This document shows positions 28,095-37,504 of a stretch of 64,000 nt of DNA, piece after piece (the first letter of the stretch is position 1; every line of letters starts with the position of its first letter). The position numbers and the translations under genes are program-made. The stretch comes from Sulfurimonas sp. (GTDB lineage Bacteria; Campylobacterota; Campylobacteria; Campylobacterales; Sulfurimonadaceae), in NCBI RefSeq assembly GCF_019429335.1, contig NZ_JAHYJB010000009.1, positions 1-64,000 on the forward strand. The letters are read 5' to 3'. Under the pieces are notes generated by a model. The model searched no databases and was not told the origin of the DNA. It worked only from the letters and a program-made list of their open reading frames with translations.

Positions 28095-28653
28095 AAAAGC
28101 TACTAATATTTTTTTATTTATCAATAGCTTATTGGCTTATGAAAATGACGATGCATATAAATCTGGGATAAACTATTATTTTGCAAAAGATTATGAGAAA
28201 TCAAAACTTGCTTTTGAACAGTCAATTTCTAACTGTCCAAAATGCGATATTAACTCATATCCTTTACTTGCAGTGCAATATACAGATGGTTATGGAACAG
28301 AAAAAAATCTTCAAAAAGCATTTGAACTTAATTTAAAAGGTGCAGAACTTGGGTCTGCTTTAGCTCAATTTGGACTAGCAGAACATTACAGATGGGGTGA
28401 AGGCACCGCACAAGATAAACAAAAAGCAGTATATTGGTTTAAAAAAGCTATTGAACAAAAATCTGTGGGATCAATGTATAATCTTGGCATTGTTTATTAT
28501 AGAGGAGAGGGAAATGTTGATGTGAATAAAAAACTTGCGTATAAATATTGGATGAAATGTGTAGATTCTGACGTGTCTAATCCTAAAGCACAAGAGGGTT
28601 GTCAAAAAAATCTTGATATTTTATGCAACCAAAGCCCTTGGGCGTGTAAGTAA
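28072..28653 (+). CDS. Sel1-repeat protein with an interrupted signal peptide
   Basis: Tandem Sel1-like (TPR-related) repeats are visible: ALAQFGLAEHYRWGEGTAQD and SVGSMYNLGIVYYRGEGNVD. Cysteines occur in pairs near both ends of the repeat block, as in secreted Helicobacter-type Hcp proteins. The start given is simply the first ATG in this frame. The true start is probably ATG 28091, with AAGGAG 9 bases upstream and an ATGA overlap with the previous stop. From there MKKLLIFF is in frame only up to a run of seven Ts. With eight Ts the product would be MKKLLIFFLFINSLLAYEN, a perfect signal peptide joined to this frame. So one T is missing, by mutation, phase variation or sequence error. Confidence 0.72.
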   Translation: MRRSSQYEKATNIFLFINSLLAYENDDAYKSGINYYFAKDYEKSKLAFEQSISNCPKCDINSYPLLAVQYTDGYGTEKNLQKAFELNLKGAELGSALAQFGLAEHYRWGEGTAQDKQKAVYWFKKAIEQKSVGSMYNLGIVYYRGEGNVDVNKKLAYKYWMKCVDSDVSNPKAQEGCQKNLDILCNQSPWACK

Positions 28654-28740
28654 AGTTTAGCTAATATCTTCCTCGTTCCCGCTTTTCAAGTGAGAATGCA
28701 TACTTAATCTACATCTTTAAAATTACAAAGAAGGTTCTAC

Positions 28741-29131
28741 ATGTTAAAAAAATCTGCACTCTTTGTCTCTTGGCTTTCTCTATCGCGTCAAGCCTTATGG
28801 CAGAGAATTATGTCTATGTCGGTGCATCAAAAGCAGATATGATGGATGAGCAGTCAACAACCACTTTTAGCATCGGTTACGGTTTTAGTAAAGTCTTTAG
28901 CAACTGCGTTATGGCTGGGTTTAGCACATCGTATCATCAGGGTATCAGATGCAAGCCATCAGCTCAAGCACGTCGGCAGACGGTTTTGGTTATGGAGCTG
29001 GAGTTTCTTACAAAGTGCTTGAACATGTAGCACTCGCGCTAGAGTACAGAACATACGATATGGGAGTTTCAAGCTTAAACTTTGAGTATGATTATGACAC
29101 AGTAGATGCGCTTATCCGTTTTGTGTGGTAG
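28741..29131 (+). pseudogene. Small outer-membrane barrel protein, broken
   Basis: Three frames must be joined: MLKKSALFV, then after a shift AFSIASSLMAENYVYVGAS and IGYGFSKVFSNCVMAGFSTSYH, then after another shift GFGYGAGVSYKVLEHVALALEY and a terminal ALIRFVW. Signal peptide, amphipathic strands and an aromatic C-terminus are those of a small OmpW/OmpA-like barrel. At about 125 residues it is also shorter than such barrels usually are, so an internal deletion is likely in addition to the two frameshifts. Confidence 0.7.
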
Positions 29132-29172
29132 GAAAATCCTAAAATTATGACAACTACAATCTTTTTATCTCG

Positions 29173-29194
29173 CTCCCATGCTCCTGCGTGGGAG
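29173..29194. repeat. REP-like hairpin unit
   Basis: CTCCCATGC pairs with GCGTGGGAG (one G-U) around TCCT, followed by TGTATACC. Related but imperfect units lie at about 28672-28702 (CGTTCCCGC, GAATGCATAC) and 29230-29250 (GCGTTCCCACGG). Such CGTTCCC/GGGAATGCATAC units are scattered through many proteobacterial genomes. Here they flank the broken barrel gene. Confidence 0.5.
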
Positions 29195-29322
29195 TGTATA
29201 CCTTCTGTCTGCTTTTACTTCATCTGCGTTCCCACGGAGAATAACTCTCCTCTCTTCTCCATTATCTGATTATAAGTCATTTATAGTAAAATTACATCCA
29301 TAAACTACAAAAGGCAAACATA

Positions 29323-30681
29323 GTGAGCATCTACAGAGAGTATGACATCAGAGGGATTTACGAGAAAGAGTTAAACGAGCAGAGCGTTGTGCGTATAGGT
29401 TACGCGCTTGCTTCAAAGATCCAAGGCGAGTATGTGGCTGTCGGGTATGACGCTAGAAGCCACTCTCCCGTTCTCTTTGAGTACCTTGTTCATGGACTAA
29501 ATGCCGGCGGCAAAAAAGTTCTTGACATGGGAATGGTTCCGACACCCGTAAACTACTTCTGCAACTACAACGAATTTAACGGCGTACTTGCAAGCGCTTC
29601 AGTTATGATTACAGGCTCTCACAATCCAAGCGAATACAACGGATTTAAAATCACTATAGACAAAGCGCCGTTCTTTGGCGAGGACATCTATGCTCTTGGT
29701 CGTGAGTGTGAGACGATGGAGTTTCCACATGTACCACAAAGAGATGTAACGGAGATAGATGCGGTTACAAGGTATGTTGACTTTCTTATCAGCGAATTTT
29801 CCCACCTCAAAGATATGCCGACGCGCATCGTCTATGACTGCGGAAACGGTGTTGCCGGAATTGTTACCGAAAGAATTTTTAACACTTTAAGACTTAACAC
29901 GAAAGGTCTCTATATTGAGCCTGACGGAACTTTTCCAAACCATCATCCCGACCCATCAGATGAACACAATCTAGAGGATGTAAAAAAGCTTCTAGAAGCT
30001 GAGGGCGACATAGCTTTTGCTTACGACGGGGATGCGGACAGAATCGCCGTGCTTACACATAAAAACAACATCAAAGGCGACATGATGGCACTTCTCTTTG
30101 CCATGAAGATGGACAGACCGACCGTCGTGGGCGAGGTAAAGTGTTCACAAGTCATGTATGATGAGCTTGAGAAGCGCGGTGCAAAAGCCGTGATGTATAA
30201 AACAGGTCACTCAAATATAAAGGTAAAGATGCAGGAGATTGGTGCAGACCTTGCATGTGAAGTGAGCGGGCATATATTTTTCAAAAACCGCTATTTCGGT
30301 TACGATGACGCCATCTATGCAACGCTTAGAATGCTGGAGCTTATCCATGACGGAGTTGATTTGGACGCAGAGCTTGCAAAACTTCCAAAGGTTTTCTCAA
30401 CCGAGGAGATAAAAGTTCACACTACCGAGAGCGAGAAGTTTAAAATCATAGACAAAGTTAAAGATCTTCTCAAAAATCCTCCCAAGTCATTTCCTGTCAT
30501 CAAAAATATCATTGATGTTGATGGGGTACGCATAAACTTTGAACATGGGTGGGGGCTTGTACGTGCTAGCAACACGACTCCGGTTCTTGTTACCCGCTTT
30601 GAATCGACCTCAGAGGAAGAGGCAAAACTCTACGAAAAAGAGATGAACAATCTTATACAAAGTGCAAAGGATGCCCTATGA
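29323..30681 (+). CDS. Phosphomannomutase/phosphoglucomutase
   Basis: An alpha-D-phosphohexomutase that interconverts hexose 6- and 1-phosphates for cell-surface sugars. The N-terminal REYDIRGIYEKEL leads to the phosphoserine loop ITGSHNPSEYNGFK, the metal loop DGDADRI, the sugar-binding GEVKCSQ and SGHIFF, and the phosphate-binding RASNTTPVLVTRFES. All active-site loops are present; the length of 452 residues fits PMM/PGM (AlgC/ManB type). Start is GTG at 29323. It overlaps pyrC by 4 bases. Confidence 0.93.
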   Translation: MSIYREYDIRGIYEKELNEQSVVRIGYALASKIQGEYVAVGYDARSHSPVLFEYLVHGLNAGGKKVLDMGMVPTPVNYFCNYNEFNGVLASASVMITGSHNPSEYNGFKITIDKAPFFGEDIYALGRECETMEFPHVPQRDVTEIDAVTRYVDFLISEFSHLKDMPTRIVYDCGNGVAGIVTERIFNTLRLNTKGLYIEPDGTFPNHHPDPSDEHNLEDVKKLLEAEGDIAFAYDGDADRIAVLTHKNNIKGDMMALLFAMKMDRPTVVGEVKCSQVMYDELEKRGAKAVMYKTGHSNIKVKMQEIGADLACEVSGHIFFKNRYFGYDDAIYATLRMLELIHDGVDLDAELAKLPKVFSTEEIKVHTTESEKFKIIDKVKDLLKNPPKSFPVIKNIIDVDGVRINFEHGWGLVRASNTTPVLVTRFESTSEEEAKLYEKEMNNLIQSAKDAL

Positions 30682-31685
30682 AAACCCACACACTTTTAAT
30701 GCCGCTTGACATGCACCTCCATCTTCGCGACGGAGTAATGCTTGAAAATGTTGCGCCTCTTAGTGCCTACAGTTTCAGCGGCGCTCTAATCATGCCAAAC
30801 CTTGTTCCGCCCGCTACTACGCTTGAAGATGTAAAAGCTTATAAAGAGCGCATCATTGCAGCGGTTCCAAACGACTACTTTGAGCCTTACATGACGCTTT
30901 TTTATAAAAACTACGGCAAAAAATTTCTAGCCGATGCAAAAGAGCATATTACGGCGATTAAGCTCTACCCTGCGGGCATTACGACAAACTCCGAGGGCGG
31001 CGTTTCATCATTTGACATAGAGGAGATGCGTGAGACGCTTGAGGCTATGAGCATTCTTGGAATTCCTCTTTGTGTGCATGGTGAGACTGACGGTTTTGTT
31101 ATGGACAGAGAAGCGGAGTTTATGAGTATCTACGAGCTTCTTGCGACCAATTTTCCTGATTTAAAAATCATTATGGAGCATATTACGACAAAAGAAGCGG
31201 TTGCGATGCTTGATAAACACAAAAATCTCTATGCGACCATAACCGTGCATCACCTCCTCTTAACGCTTGATGATGTTGTCGGCGGGATGATGATGCCGCA
31301 TAACTTCTGCAAGCCGATTGCAAAAAGACCGGAGGATTTGGACGCACTTTTGAGCGTTGCTCTTGAAGCGCACCCAAAGGTTATGTTCGGTTCAGATTCG
31401 GCACCTCACTCAAAAGAGAAAAAAGAGTGTTCCGGCTGTGCGGCAGGAGTTTTTAGTGCACCGATAGCGATTCAGCTTCTATGTGAAATATTTGAGCAGT
31501 ACGATAAACTTGACAATCTTCAAGCTTTTGTAAGCGACAATGCGCAAAATATCTATGGAATTTGTCCTGAGTTTAAAGAGGTTGTTTTAGAAAAGCGCCC
31601 TTTTGTTGTGCCTGAGACCTACAACGGTGTTGTGCCTATGTATGCGGGAAAAATTATAAACTGGGCGATTGAGAGCATTGAGTAA
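30678..31685 (+). CDS. pyrC: Dihydroorotase
   Basis: Pyrimidine synthesis enzyme that closes the ring of carbamoyl aspartate. The zinc ligands MHLHLRDG lie near the start and the carboxylated Lys in KLYPAGITTNS. Metal-binding histidines lie in CVHGETDG and ITVHHLLLT, and the catalytic Asp in FGSDSAPHSKEKK. At 335 residues it is a class II (PyrC, E. coli-like) enzyme. It overlaps the mutase by 4 bases and the response regulator by 17 bases, giving a tightly packed transcript. Confidence 0.95.
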   Translation: MKTHTLLMPLDMHLHLRDGVMLENVAPLSAYSFSGALIMPNLVPPATTLEDVKAYKERIIAAVPNDYFEPYMTLFYKNYGKKFLADAKEHITAIKLYPAGITTNSEGGVSSFDIEEMRETLEAMSILGIPLCVHGETDGFVMDREAEFMSIYELLATNFPDLKIIMEHITTKEAVAMLDKHKNLYATITVHHLLLTLDDVVGGMMMPHNFCKPIAKRPEDLDALLSVALEAHPKVMFGSDSAPHSKEKKECSGCAAGVFSAPIAIQLLCEIFEQYDKLDNLQAFVSDNAQNIYGICPEFKEVVLEKRPFVVPETYNGVVPMYAGKIINWAIESIE

Positions 31686-32331
31686 AATACTATTGCTTGA
31701 GGATGATCCTCTTTTTGCGGATACACTCGTAGATTTGCTAGAAGAGAGCGGTTTTGAAGTCGAACATGTACCAAACGGACAGAGCGCTTTGGACAAGACA
31801 TTTACGCAAAAATTTGACCTTTATCTTCTTGATATAAACGTGCCACTTATTGACGGCTTAACGCTCCTAAAGGAGTTGCGAGAATCAAACGACAACACCC
31901 CTGCCATTTTTTTAACTTCGCACAAAGACAAAGAGGTGCTCAAAAAAAGTTTTAAAAGCGGCGGAGATGACTTTTTAACAAAACCCTTTGACAGTGACGA
32001 ACTGCTTTTGCGCATGTCAGCTCTCTTAAAAAGAGCCAAATGCGATATTTCCCTCTCTGTCGGTCTGCTTAGCAACGACAATGTTCACAAGCGCATCTCA
32101 TACAACAACGAAGAGCTTGACCTCTCAAAAAAAGAGTATGAGCTTCTTCTTCTTTTGATGAGACACGCAAATAACACGGTGCCAAAAGAGATGATTCAGA
32201 GCGAATTATGGAGCAGCAGTGAAGGCGGAAGCGACGGTGCGCTCAGGGTTTACATAAACCGCATAAAACAGCTTATCCCCCAGATAAGCATAGAGAACGT
32301 CCGCGGTATAGGGTACAAACTTGTTTCGTAA
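31669..32331 (+). CDS. OmpR-family response regulator
   Basis: Receiver domain with phospho-acceptor Asp55 (LYLLDINVP) and Lys in FLTKPFDSDEL, then a winged helix (KKEYELLLLLMRHA, RVYINRIKQLIP, VRGIGYKL). The start is a TTG inside the end of pyrC. It overlaps the sensor kinase by 11 bases, so regulator and kinase form a pair. The signal sensed is unknown. Confidence 0.9.
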   Translation: MRALSKILLLEDDPLFADTLVDLLEESGFEVEHVPNGQSALDKTFTQKFDLYLLDINVPLIDGLTLLKELRESNDNTPAIFLTSHKDKEVLKKSFKSGGDDFLTKPFDSDELLLRMSALLKRAKCDISLSVGLLSNDNVHKRISYNNEELDLSKKEYELLLLLMRHANNTVPKEMIQSELWSSSEGGSDGALRVYINRIKQLIPQISIENVRGIGYKLVS

Positions 32332-33151
32332 TCTGCGCATAAATATTTTTATATATTACGCGCTTACCGTCATCTCACTTATGGCTGTTTTGTACTATTT
32401 TGTGGCGGTTATAGAGATAGAAAATATCTTTTTGTTGCTGCTTACACTGCTTATTTTAACTGCTTTTACAGGCTTTGTCATCACAAGACTCTCAATCGAC
32501 CCATTGTTTGAACATGTAAGAAATCTGCAAAATCTCTCAACTGAGACGCTTCACGAGCTGAATCTTCCCATAAGCACAATCAAAACAAATATCCACATGT
32601 TAAAAAAGAATATTACAAGCGATAAAGATTTAAAGAGGATTTCAAGGATTGAGAGCGCTTGCGATATGTTAGAGCAGCGCTATAATGAGCTGGACTATAT
32701 GATAAAATTGCAAAGCTCAAATATTAAGTATGAAGAATTTAATCTTGATGAACTTCTGCGAAGCAGAGTTGAGTTTTTAAGCCGTATATATCCGCATATA
32801 GAGTTCGACGTTGAGATGACTCCTGCACGAATAAGCAATGATAAAGTGGGCTTATCTAAAGTAATTGACAATCTTATAGACAATGCTGTAAAATACTCAC
32901 AAAATATTCACAAAATAAGTATAAAATTGCAAGACTGCACGCTCCTTATCCAAGATTACGGCTGCGGTATGGACGAAGTGGAGCTTTTAAAAATTTTTGA
33001 CAGATATTACCAAAGTAATGAGAATATGCAGGGCTTTGGTATCGGGCTCAATATGGTTAAGCGGTTTTGTGATGCAAACGAGATTTTGTTAAATTTCAAA
33101 TCAAAGCCAAATTTTGGCACAACGGTTATTTTAAAATTCAAGGAAAATTAG
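32321..33151 (+). CDS. Sensor histidine kinase
   Basis: A short 276-residue kinase. Two membrane helices (about 8-30 and 36-57) are joined by almost no periplasmic loop, so it may sense membrane state or work through a partner. His78 lies in ETLHELNLPIST. ATPase boxes include DNLIDNAVKYS, DYGCGMD and GFGIGLNMVKR. Start is TTG at 32321 inside the regulator gene. Its last base is the first base of the exbB-like gene's start codon. Confidence 0.88.
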   Translation: MFRNLRINIFIYYALTVISLMAVLYYFVAVIEIENIFLLLLTLLILTAFTGFVITRLSIDPLFEHVRNLQNLSTETLHELNLPISTIKTNIHMLKKNITSDKDLKRISRIESACDMLEQRYNELDYMIKLQSSNIKYEEFNLDELLRSRVEFLSRIYPHIEFDVEMTPARISNDKVGLSKVIDNLIDNAVKYSQNIHKISIKLQDCTLLIQDYGCGMDEVELLKIFDRYYQSNENMQGFGIGLNMVKRFCDANEILLNFKSKPNFGTTVILKFKEN

Positions 33152-33603
33152 TGGAAAACAGTATTTTGGCTTATGCGGAAGTGACACTAGACTATGGAGT
33201 TATGGGACTTCTTATACTTATGAGCGTTCTTACTCTGTGGTTATTTATAGAGAGAATGATGTTTTACAGCGCTGTTCGCGTGAGTGACTATGAGAGTAGA
33301 GACAAGCTTGAGATGGATCTGACAGATAACATAAGCGTTATAAGCGTTATCGGCTCAAATGCACCTTATGTAGGGCTTTTGGGAACAGTTATCGGTATTA
33401 TGCTCACATTCTACACTATGGGCGAAGTCGGAACAATAGATGCAAAGAAGATAATGGTAGGACTGGCCCTCGCACTTAAAGCTACCGCCATGGGACTTAT
33501 CGTTGCAATGCCGGCTATTATTTTTTATACCATACTTCTTAGAAAAGTTGAAAAAATTTTGACGATTTTTGACATCGCCCAAGACAAAAAAACAAGCAAC
33601 TAA
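33151..33603 (+). CDS. exbB: ExbB/TolQ-family proton channel
   Basis: This 150-residue MotA/TolQ/ExbB protein has three membrane helices. The conserved region APYVGLLGTVIGIMLTF and GLALALKATAMGLIVAMPAI lines the proton path. With the adjacent ExbD-like protein it forms the motor that energises TonB. Being short, it fits ExbB better than TolQ. It is the first gene of a two-gene motor unit within the larger transcript; a TonB-family gene lies at 2316-3050. Confidence 0.9.
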   Translation: MENSILAYAEVTLDYGVMGLLILMSVLTLWLFIERMMFYSAVRVSDYESRDKLEMDLTDNISVISVIGSNAPYVGLLGTVIGIMLTFYTMGEVGTIDAKKIMVGLALALKATAMGLIVAMPAIIFYTILLRKVEKILTIFDIAQDKKTSN

Positions 33604-33605
33604 AT

Positions 33606-33998
33606 ATGGCTAAGTATAAAAAACAGCGAAAAAGGTTCGATGAGATAAACGTCATCCCTTTTATCGACATCATGCTTGTTCTTCTTGTTATGGTTTTAAC
33701 GACTGCAACGTTTGTAAATCAGGGGATTATTCCTATTGAGCTTCCAGAGGCAAAAGCTTCTAAAAAAGAGGATGCAAAAAAAGAGGTCTCAATCTATGTA
33801 AAAGCTAATGGTGAGCTTTTCTTTGACAAAGAGAATGTTGATTTAAAGACGCTTGAGACGAGACTATCTGCAATCTCAAAAGAGCAGACTGTGGTTCTTA
33901 GAAGCGATAAAGATTCAAAGTTTCAGGATTTTGTAAGTGTTATGGATGTCTTAAAACGCCTAAACCACGAGCAGCTCTACATAGTCACAAAAGAGTAG
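33606..33998 (+). CDS. exbD: ExbD/TolR-family proton-channel subunit
   Basis: This 130-residue protein has a single N-terminal membrane helix carrying the essential Asp (INVIPFIDIMLVLLVMVL) and a periplasmic domain with VSIYVKANGELFFD. Together with the ExbB-like protein 2 bases upstream it forms the motor complex. The ExbD assignment over TolR rests on the short length of the pair. Confidence 0.9.
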   Translation: MAKYKKQRKRFDEINVIPFIDIMLVLLVMVLTTATFVNQGIIPIELPEAKASKKEDAKKEVSIYVKANGELFFDKENVDLKTLETRLSAISKEQTVVLRSDKDSKFQDFVSVMDVLKRLNHEQLYIVTKE

Positions 33999-34238
33999 TC
34001 AGTAGCTTCTTTGAAGCAACTTAAACCTCTTGGTTTGATTGCTCTCATCTTGGGAGACTTTCTCCCTCTTCTCAACCAACTCCAAACTGTTCATATCACT
34101 GCTAAACACCCTTGTCTCAATGCTCTTTGCATCGTGAAAAAGTGTAGTCGCTATAAAAAAAAGTATCATAATAATCACTACGCTGGCATATAAAAGTATA
34201 TAGTTTTTGATATGTCCTGTTTCAAAAGGGTTTTGCAT
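33999..34238 (-). CDS. Small single-helix membrane protein
   Basis: This 79-residue protein has one membrane helix (about 12-33, YILLYASVVIIMILFFIATTL) and a polar C-terminal tail. CGGAGAT lies just before the ATG at 34238. It converges on exbD with no gap between the stop codons. No family recognised; the good ribosome site supports it being real. Confidence 0.6.
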   Translation of the reverse strand: MQNPFETGHIKNYILLYASVVIIMILFFIATTLFHDAKSIETRVFSSDMNSLELVEKREKVSQDESNQTKRFKLLQRSY

Positions 34239-34342
34239 TAAATCTCCGGAAGTTTTTGTGACATTAAAATGACAAATTTTATTTATCTTAAAGAAGCTTA
34301 TTATATCATACGTAGGATTTTTAATTAAAAAGAAGCACTCAG

Positions 34343-36682
34343 ATGCAAAAAATTTTCTGCATGTTAATATTTTTCTTTATAACGTTTGCCACTGCCTCTT
34401 CAACCCTGCCCGTACTAGATTTATCCAAAAAAAACAAAAACATCGGAAAAAGCATCCTCTACATTGAAGACAAAAGCGCAAAGATGGATTTTAGCCAAAT
34501 CAAAAATCTACCAAACGATGCGTTTAAACCACTAAACAAAGATGTTGACAGCTAGCTTTTTACCACATCTGCATTTTGGTACAAGTTTGATGTCTACAAC
34601 AAAGAGCCCTCCCCTCTAAAGAGATTGATTGTCATAGGCGTCCCATGGATAGACAGCGTGAAAATACATGTAGAAAATGAGAATGAGCAACTCTCAATAT
34701 ATGAGGGCGGAGATACTTTTGCTTATAACAACAGAACAATAGACCATGTCAATACCAATTTTGAGCATGAGTTTAGGAGCGGACACTCAAGCGTTTATGT
34801 GCAGGTAAAGACACTTGATCCCTTTATTGTCCCAATATCAGTTATGGATAGCTCCGAGTTTTTACAAGATGAGATCAATCACTCAAACTACACGGGTTTT
34901 GTATATGGGATTATAATGGCGATGCTGCTTTACAACCTGATTCTATTTTTTAGGATAAAAATAGCATATTACGGCTTCTACGTGCTCTATCTTGGCCTCT
35001 TTTTAGTTATGAACGCATCCTACAACTGCTACACTTTCAAGTGGTTTTTTTATGACTATCCATCCCTTCAAAACTGGTTTGAGTCGACATTTATATATCT
35101 ATTTTCGATAGGAGGCATACTCTTTGCACAATCATTTCTAAATCTTAAACACTCATTTGCCAGACTCAATTTAGTCACAAACTATCTTCTCCTCTTTTAT
35201 GTCGCCATTATGATAGTCACTTTCTTTATCGGCTACAGATACCATGTCGCGTTTGCCATAAGTCTGACCGTACTCTTTAGCCTCTATGTATTTGGAATAA
35301 CCATCTACTCCATCTTAAGGGGAAATCACTACGCAAGACTATTCTTGCTTGCGATAACTGCAGGACTACTTGGAATTTTAGTTACAGCATTAACCGTAAT
35401 GGCGCTGATACCTTACACGGATGCAGGACTTCATGCGGTCGATTATGGTATGATAATCGATACGATTTTGCTCTCCTTTGCTTTAGCCGACAGGTTTAAG
35501 GAAACTCAAGAAGAGAAGCTCATTGCAGAAAACGAGACTAAAAAAGCGTTGGAAGCAAAAAAAGCTAAAGAGGAGTTCCTCTCAAATATGAGCCATGAAA
35601 TTCGTACACCGATGAATGCCATTATAGGCTTTGTAAATATTTTAAAAAACAGTGTAAGGGGAGAGAAAAATTTATCCTATGTCAATATTATTCAATCAAG
35701 CTCGAAAACTATGCTGCATCTTATAGACGATATTTTAGATTTTTCAAAAATAGAAAATGGGAAGCTCTCGATAAACAGACACCCTTTCAATCCCCATAAC
35801 GAGCTAATTCACTGCATTGAACTATTTGAAGCTTCTGCAGCTGAAAATTCTATCGAGCTATCTACAAATCTAGACAAAACCATTCCGGAGTGTCTGGAGG
35901 GCGACCTGATAAGAATAAAACAGATAATCTTCAATTTACTAAGCAATGCCATTAAATTTTCCTCCGAGGGCAAAAAAATTTTTATAGATATCAGATATGA
36001 AAACTCTATCCTGAGCATCTCCGTACAAGATGAGGGCATCGGCATATCAGAGGAGGCTCAAAAGAAGATTTTTGACCCGTTTGAACAGGCAGACGGAACA
36101 ACTGCCAAAAAATACGGCGGTACAGGCCTTGGGCTCTCAATATCTTTAAAACTGGCAAAACTTATGGAGGGAGAGATGGCACTCTCAAGCACTCTTGGAG
36201 CAGGAAGCAACTTTACTCTCTCGCTGCCTGCAAAAATTTGCGATACTGCCTCAAGCAAAGAGGTTCAATACTCGGCAGAAGATTTTGACTACAGCAAGCT
36301 CTCTGGGCACGTCTTGGTTGCAGAGGACAATAAGATGAATCAGACGCTAATGAAGATACTGCTTGAGGAGTATAACCTTGGGTGTACTATAGCTTCAGAC
36401 GGCTTGGAGGCTCTAGATATGTTTAAGTCATCAAAATTTGAGCTTATTTTAATGGATGACAGCATGCCAAATATGACCGGCATCGAGGCTCTCAAAAAGA
36501 TACGTGACCATGAAAAAGAAAACTCTTTAGCAGCAACACCGATAGTCGCGCTTACGGCAAATGTCATGGAAGAGGATAAAATGAAGTTTTTTGAAGCGGG
36601 GGCAGATGATTTTATCGCAAAGCCGATAGATATTTTGGAGTTCAACAAAGTTTTAGAGCGTTTTTTATCAAAAAAATATTAA
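34343..36682 (+). pseudogene. 7TM hybrid histidine kinase interrupted by an in-frame TAG
   Basis: One frame runs from ATG 34343 (signal peptide MQKIFCMLIFFFITFATA) to 36682, broken only by TAG at 34553-34555. The pieces join as FKPLNKDVDS-stop-LFTTSAFWYKFDVYN, a continuous 7TMR-DISM extracellular domain. Then come seven membrane helices, HisKA (SNMSHEIRTPMNA), ATPase boxes (QDEGIGI, GTGLGLSI) and a receiver domain (VAEDNKMN, LILMDDSMP). All kinase residues are intact. A downstream start at 34625 could still express a 685-residue product without a signal peptide or most of its sensor domain. A point nonsense mutation, read-through or sequence error are the options. Confidence 0.85.
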
Positions 36683-36778
36683 GGGAACGTTTGTGCAATC
36701 AACTATGTTCAACGGGACAAAAGTTTACTTTAATCGGGGATACCATAGGGGTTGGAGACACCACTCCCGTTGTTAGTG

Positions 36779-37363
36779 CTATCGGAACTGATTTAAACGA
36801 GGTAGAGATTTGCTAAAGATGATTTTAGCATTTGAAATACGCTCATAAAGAGATACTTTATTTTTATACGGCGTCCATCTTATAAGAAACGTAGCCAGTG
36901 ACTCCCACAAAGAAACCCATGCGGCAACAGTTAATCCCTCTGCAATAACTGCAAAAGCGATACTGCTCTGCATCAATTGGCTCTTATTCATAAATACAGA
37001 TATCGTGGCAATAACTGCGCCAACTGTAAAGAGAATCAGCGATTTTCTAAGCATCTCTTTCATGTTTCTGCGTTCATGCTCTTGCATGTAGGTAAAAAAT
37101 TTATTTACACTGTTTGAAATTCTTGAAGTTGCTTCGCTATCAACGTCAGACTCAAGATTAAACCTGATAATAAACTTCTCCTGCTCTATCTCCGTCGCAC
37201 TCTCTATCATATACTCGACTAAATCTTGGTTTAAATCTTTTTTCAAGAAGTGTGATTTTTTGTCAAAATTGCTATATAAATCTTCTACTCTTTTTGCAGA
37301 AATATCTATAATAACCTCTCCGTTTAGCGTATGTTCATAACGTTCTAAAATCTCTTTTTTCAT
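36779..37363 (-). CDS. Two-helix membrane protein of unknown function
   Basis: This 194-residue protein has a soluble N-terminal half (EVIIDISAKRVEDLYSNFD, repeated acidic helices) and two membrane helices at about 107-125 and 131-152. The C-terminus is basic. ATG at 37363. No recognised domain. It lies alone between the broken 7TM kinase and groESL. Confidence 0.65.
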   Translation of the reverse strand: MKKEILERYEHTLNGEVIIDISAKRVEDLYSNFDKKSHFLKKDLNQDLVEYMIESATEIEQEKFIIRFNLESDVDSEATSRISNSVNKFFTYMQEHERRNMKEMLRKSLILFTVGAVIATISVFMNKSQLMQSSIAFAVIAEGLTVAAWVSLWESLATFLIRWTPYKNKVSLYERISNAKIIFSKSLPRLNQFR

Positions 37364-37450
37364 GCTCTTGCCAAAATTATTTTTATGGCTTAATTATACT
37401 GATAATTATGACTATTTGATTTATATTTTTAACATGTAGGTTTGGGGAAA

Positions 37451-37490
37451 TTAAAAAAGAAGTTCAAACCCCGTCTGTCAGGGGCTTGAA
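37451..37490 (-). terminator. Terminator after groESL
   Basis: On the minus strand TTCAAGCCCC pairs with GGGGTTTGAA (one G-U) around an 8-base loop, followed by CTTCTTTTTT. It lies 15 bases after the groEL stop codon. Confidence 0.75.
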
Positions 37491-37504
37491 AAATAAAAAT
37501 GTGA

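Noticed and set aside
31183-31377. Antisense frames inside pyrC and many other long antisense frames (e.g. 11381-11881, 36340-36648)
   Set aside because: They mirror the codon pattern of well-identified genes, lack ribosome sites and have no protein-like motifs.
36695-36814. Open plus-strand stretch reading GQKFTLIGDTIGVGDTTPVV after the 7TM kinase
   Set aside because: No start codon or ribosome site, and it overlaps the end of the minus-strand membrane protein gene. At most a relic; not annotated.
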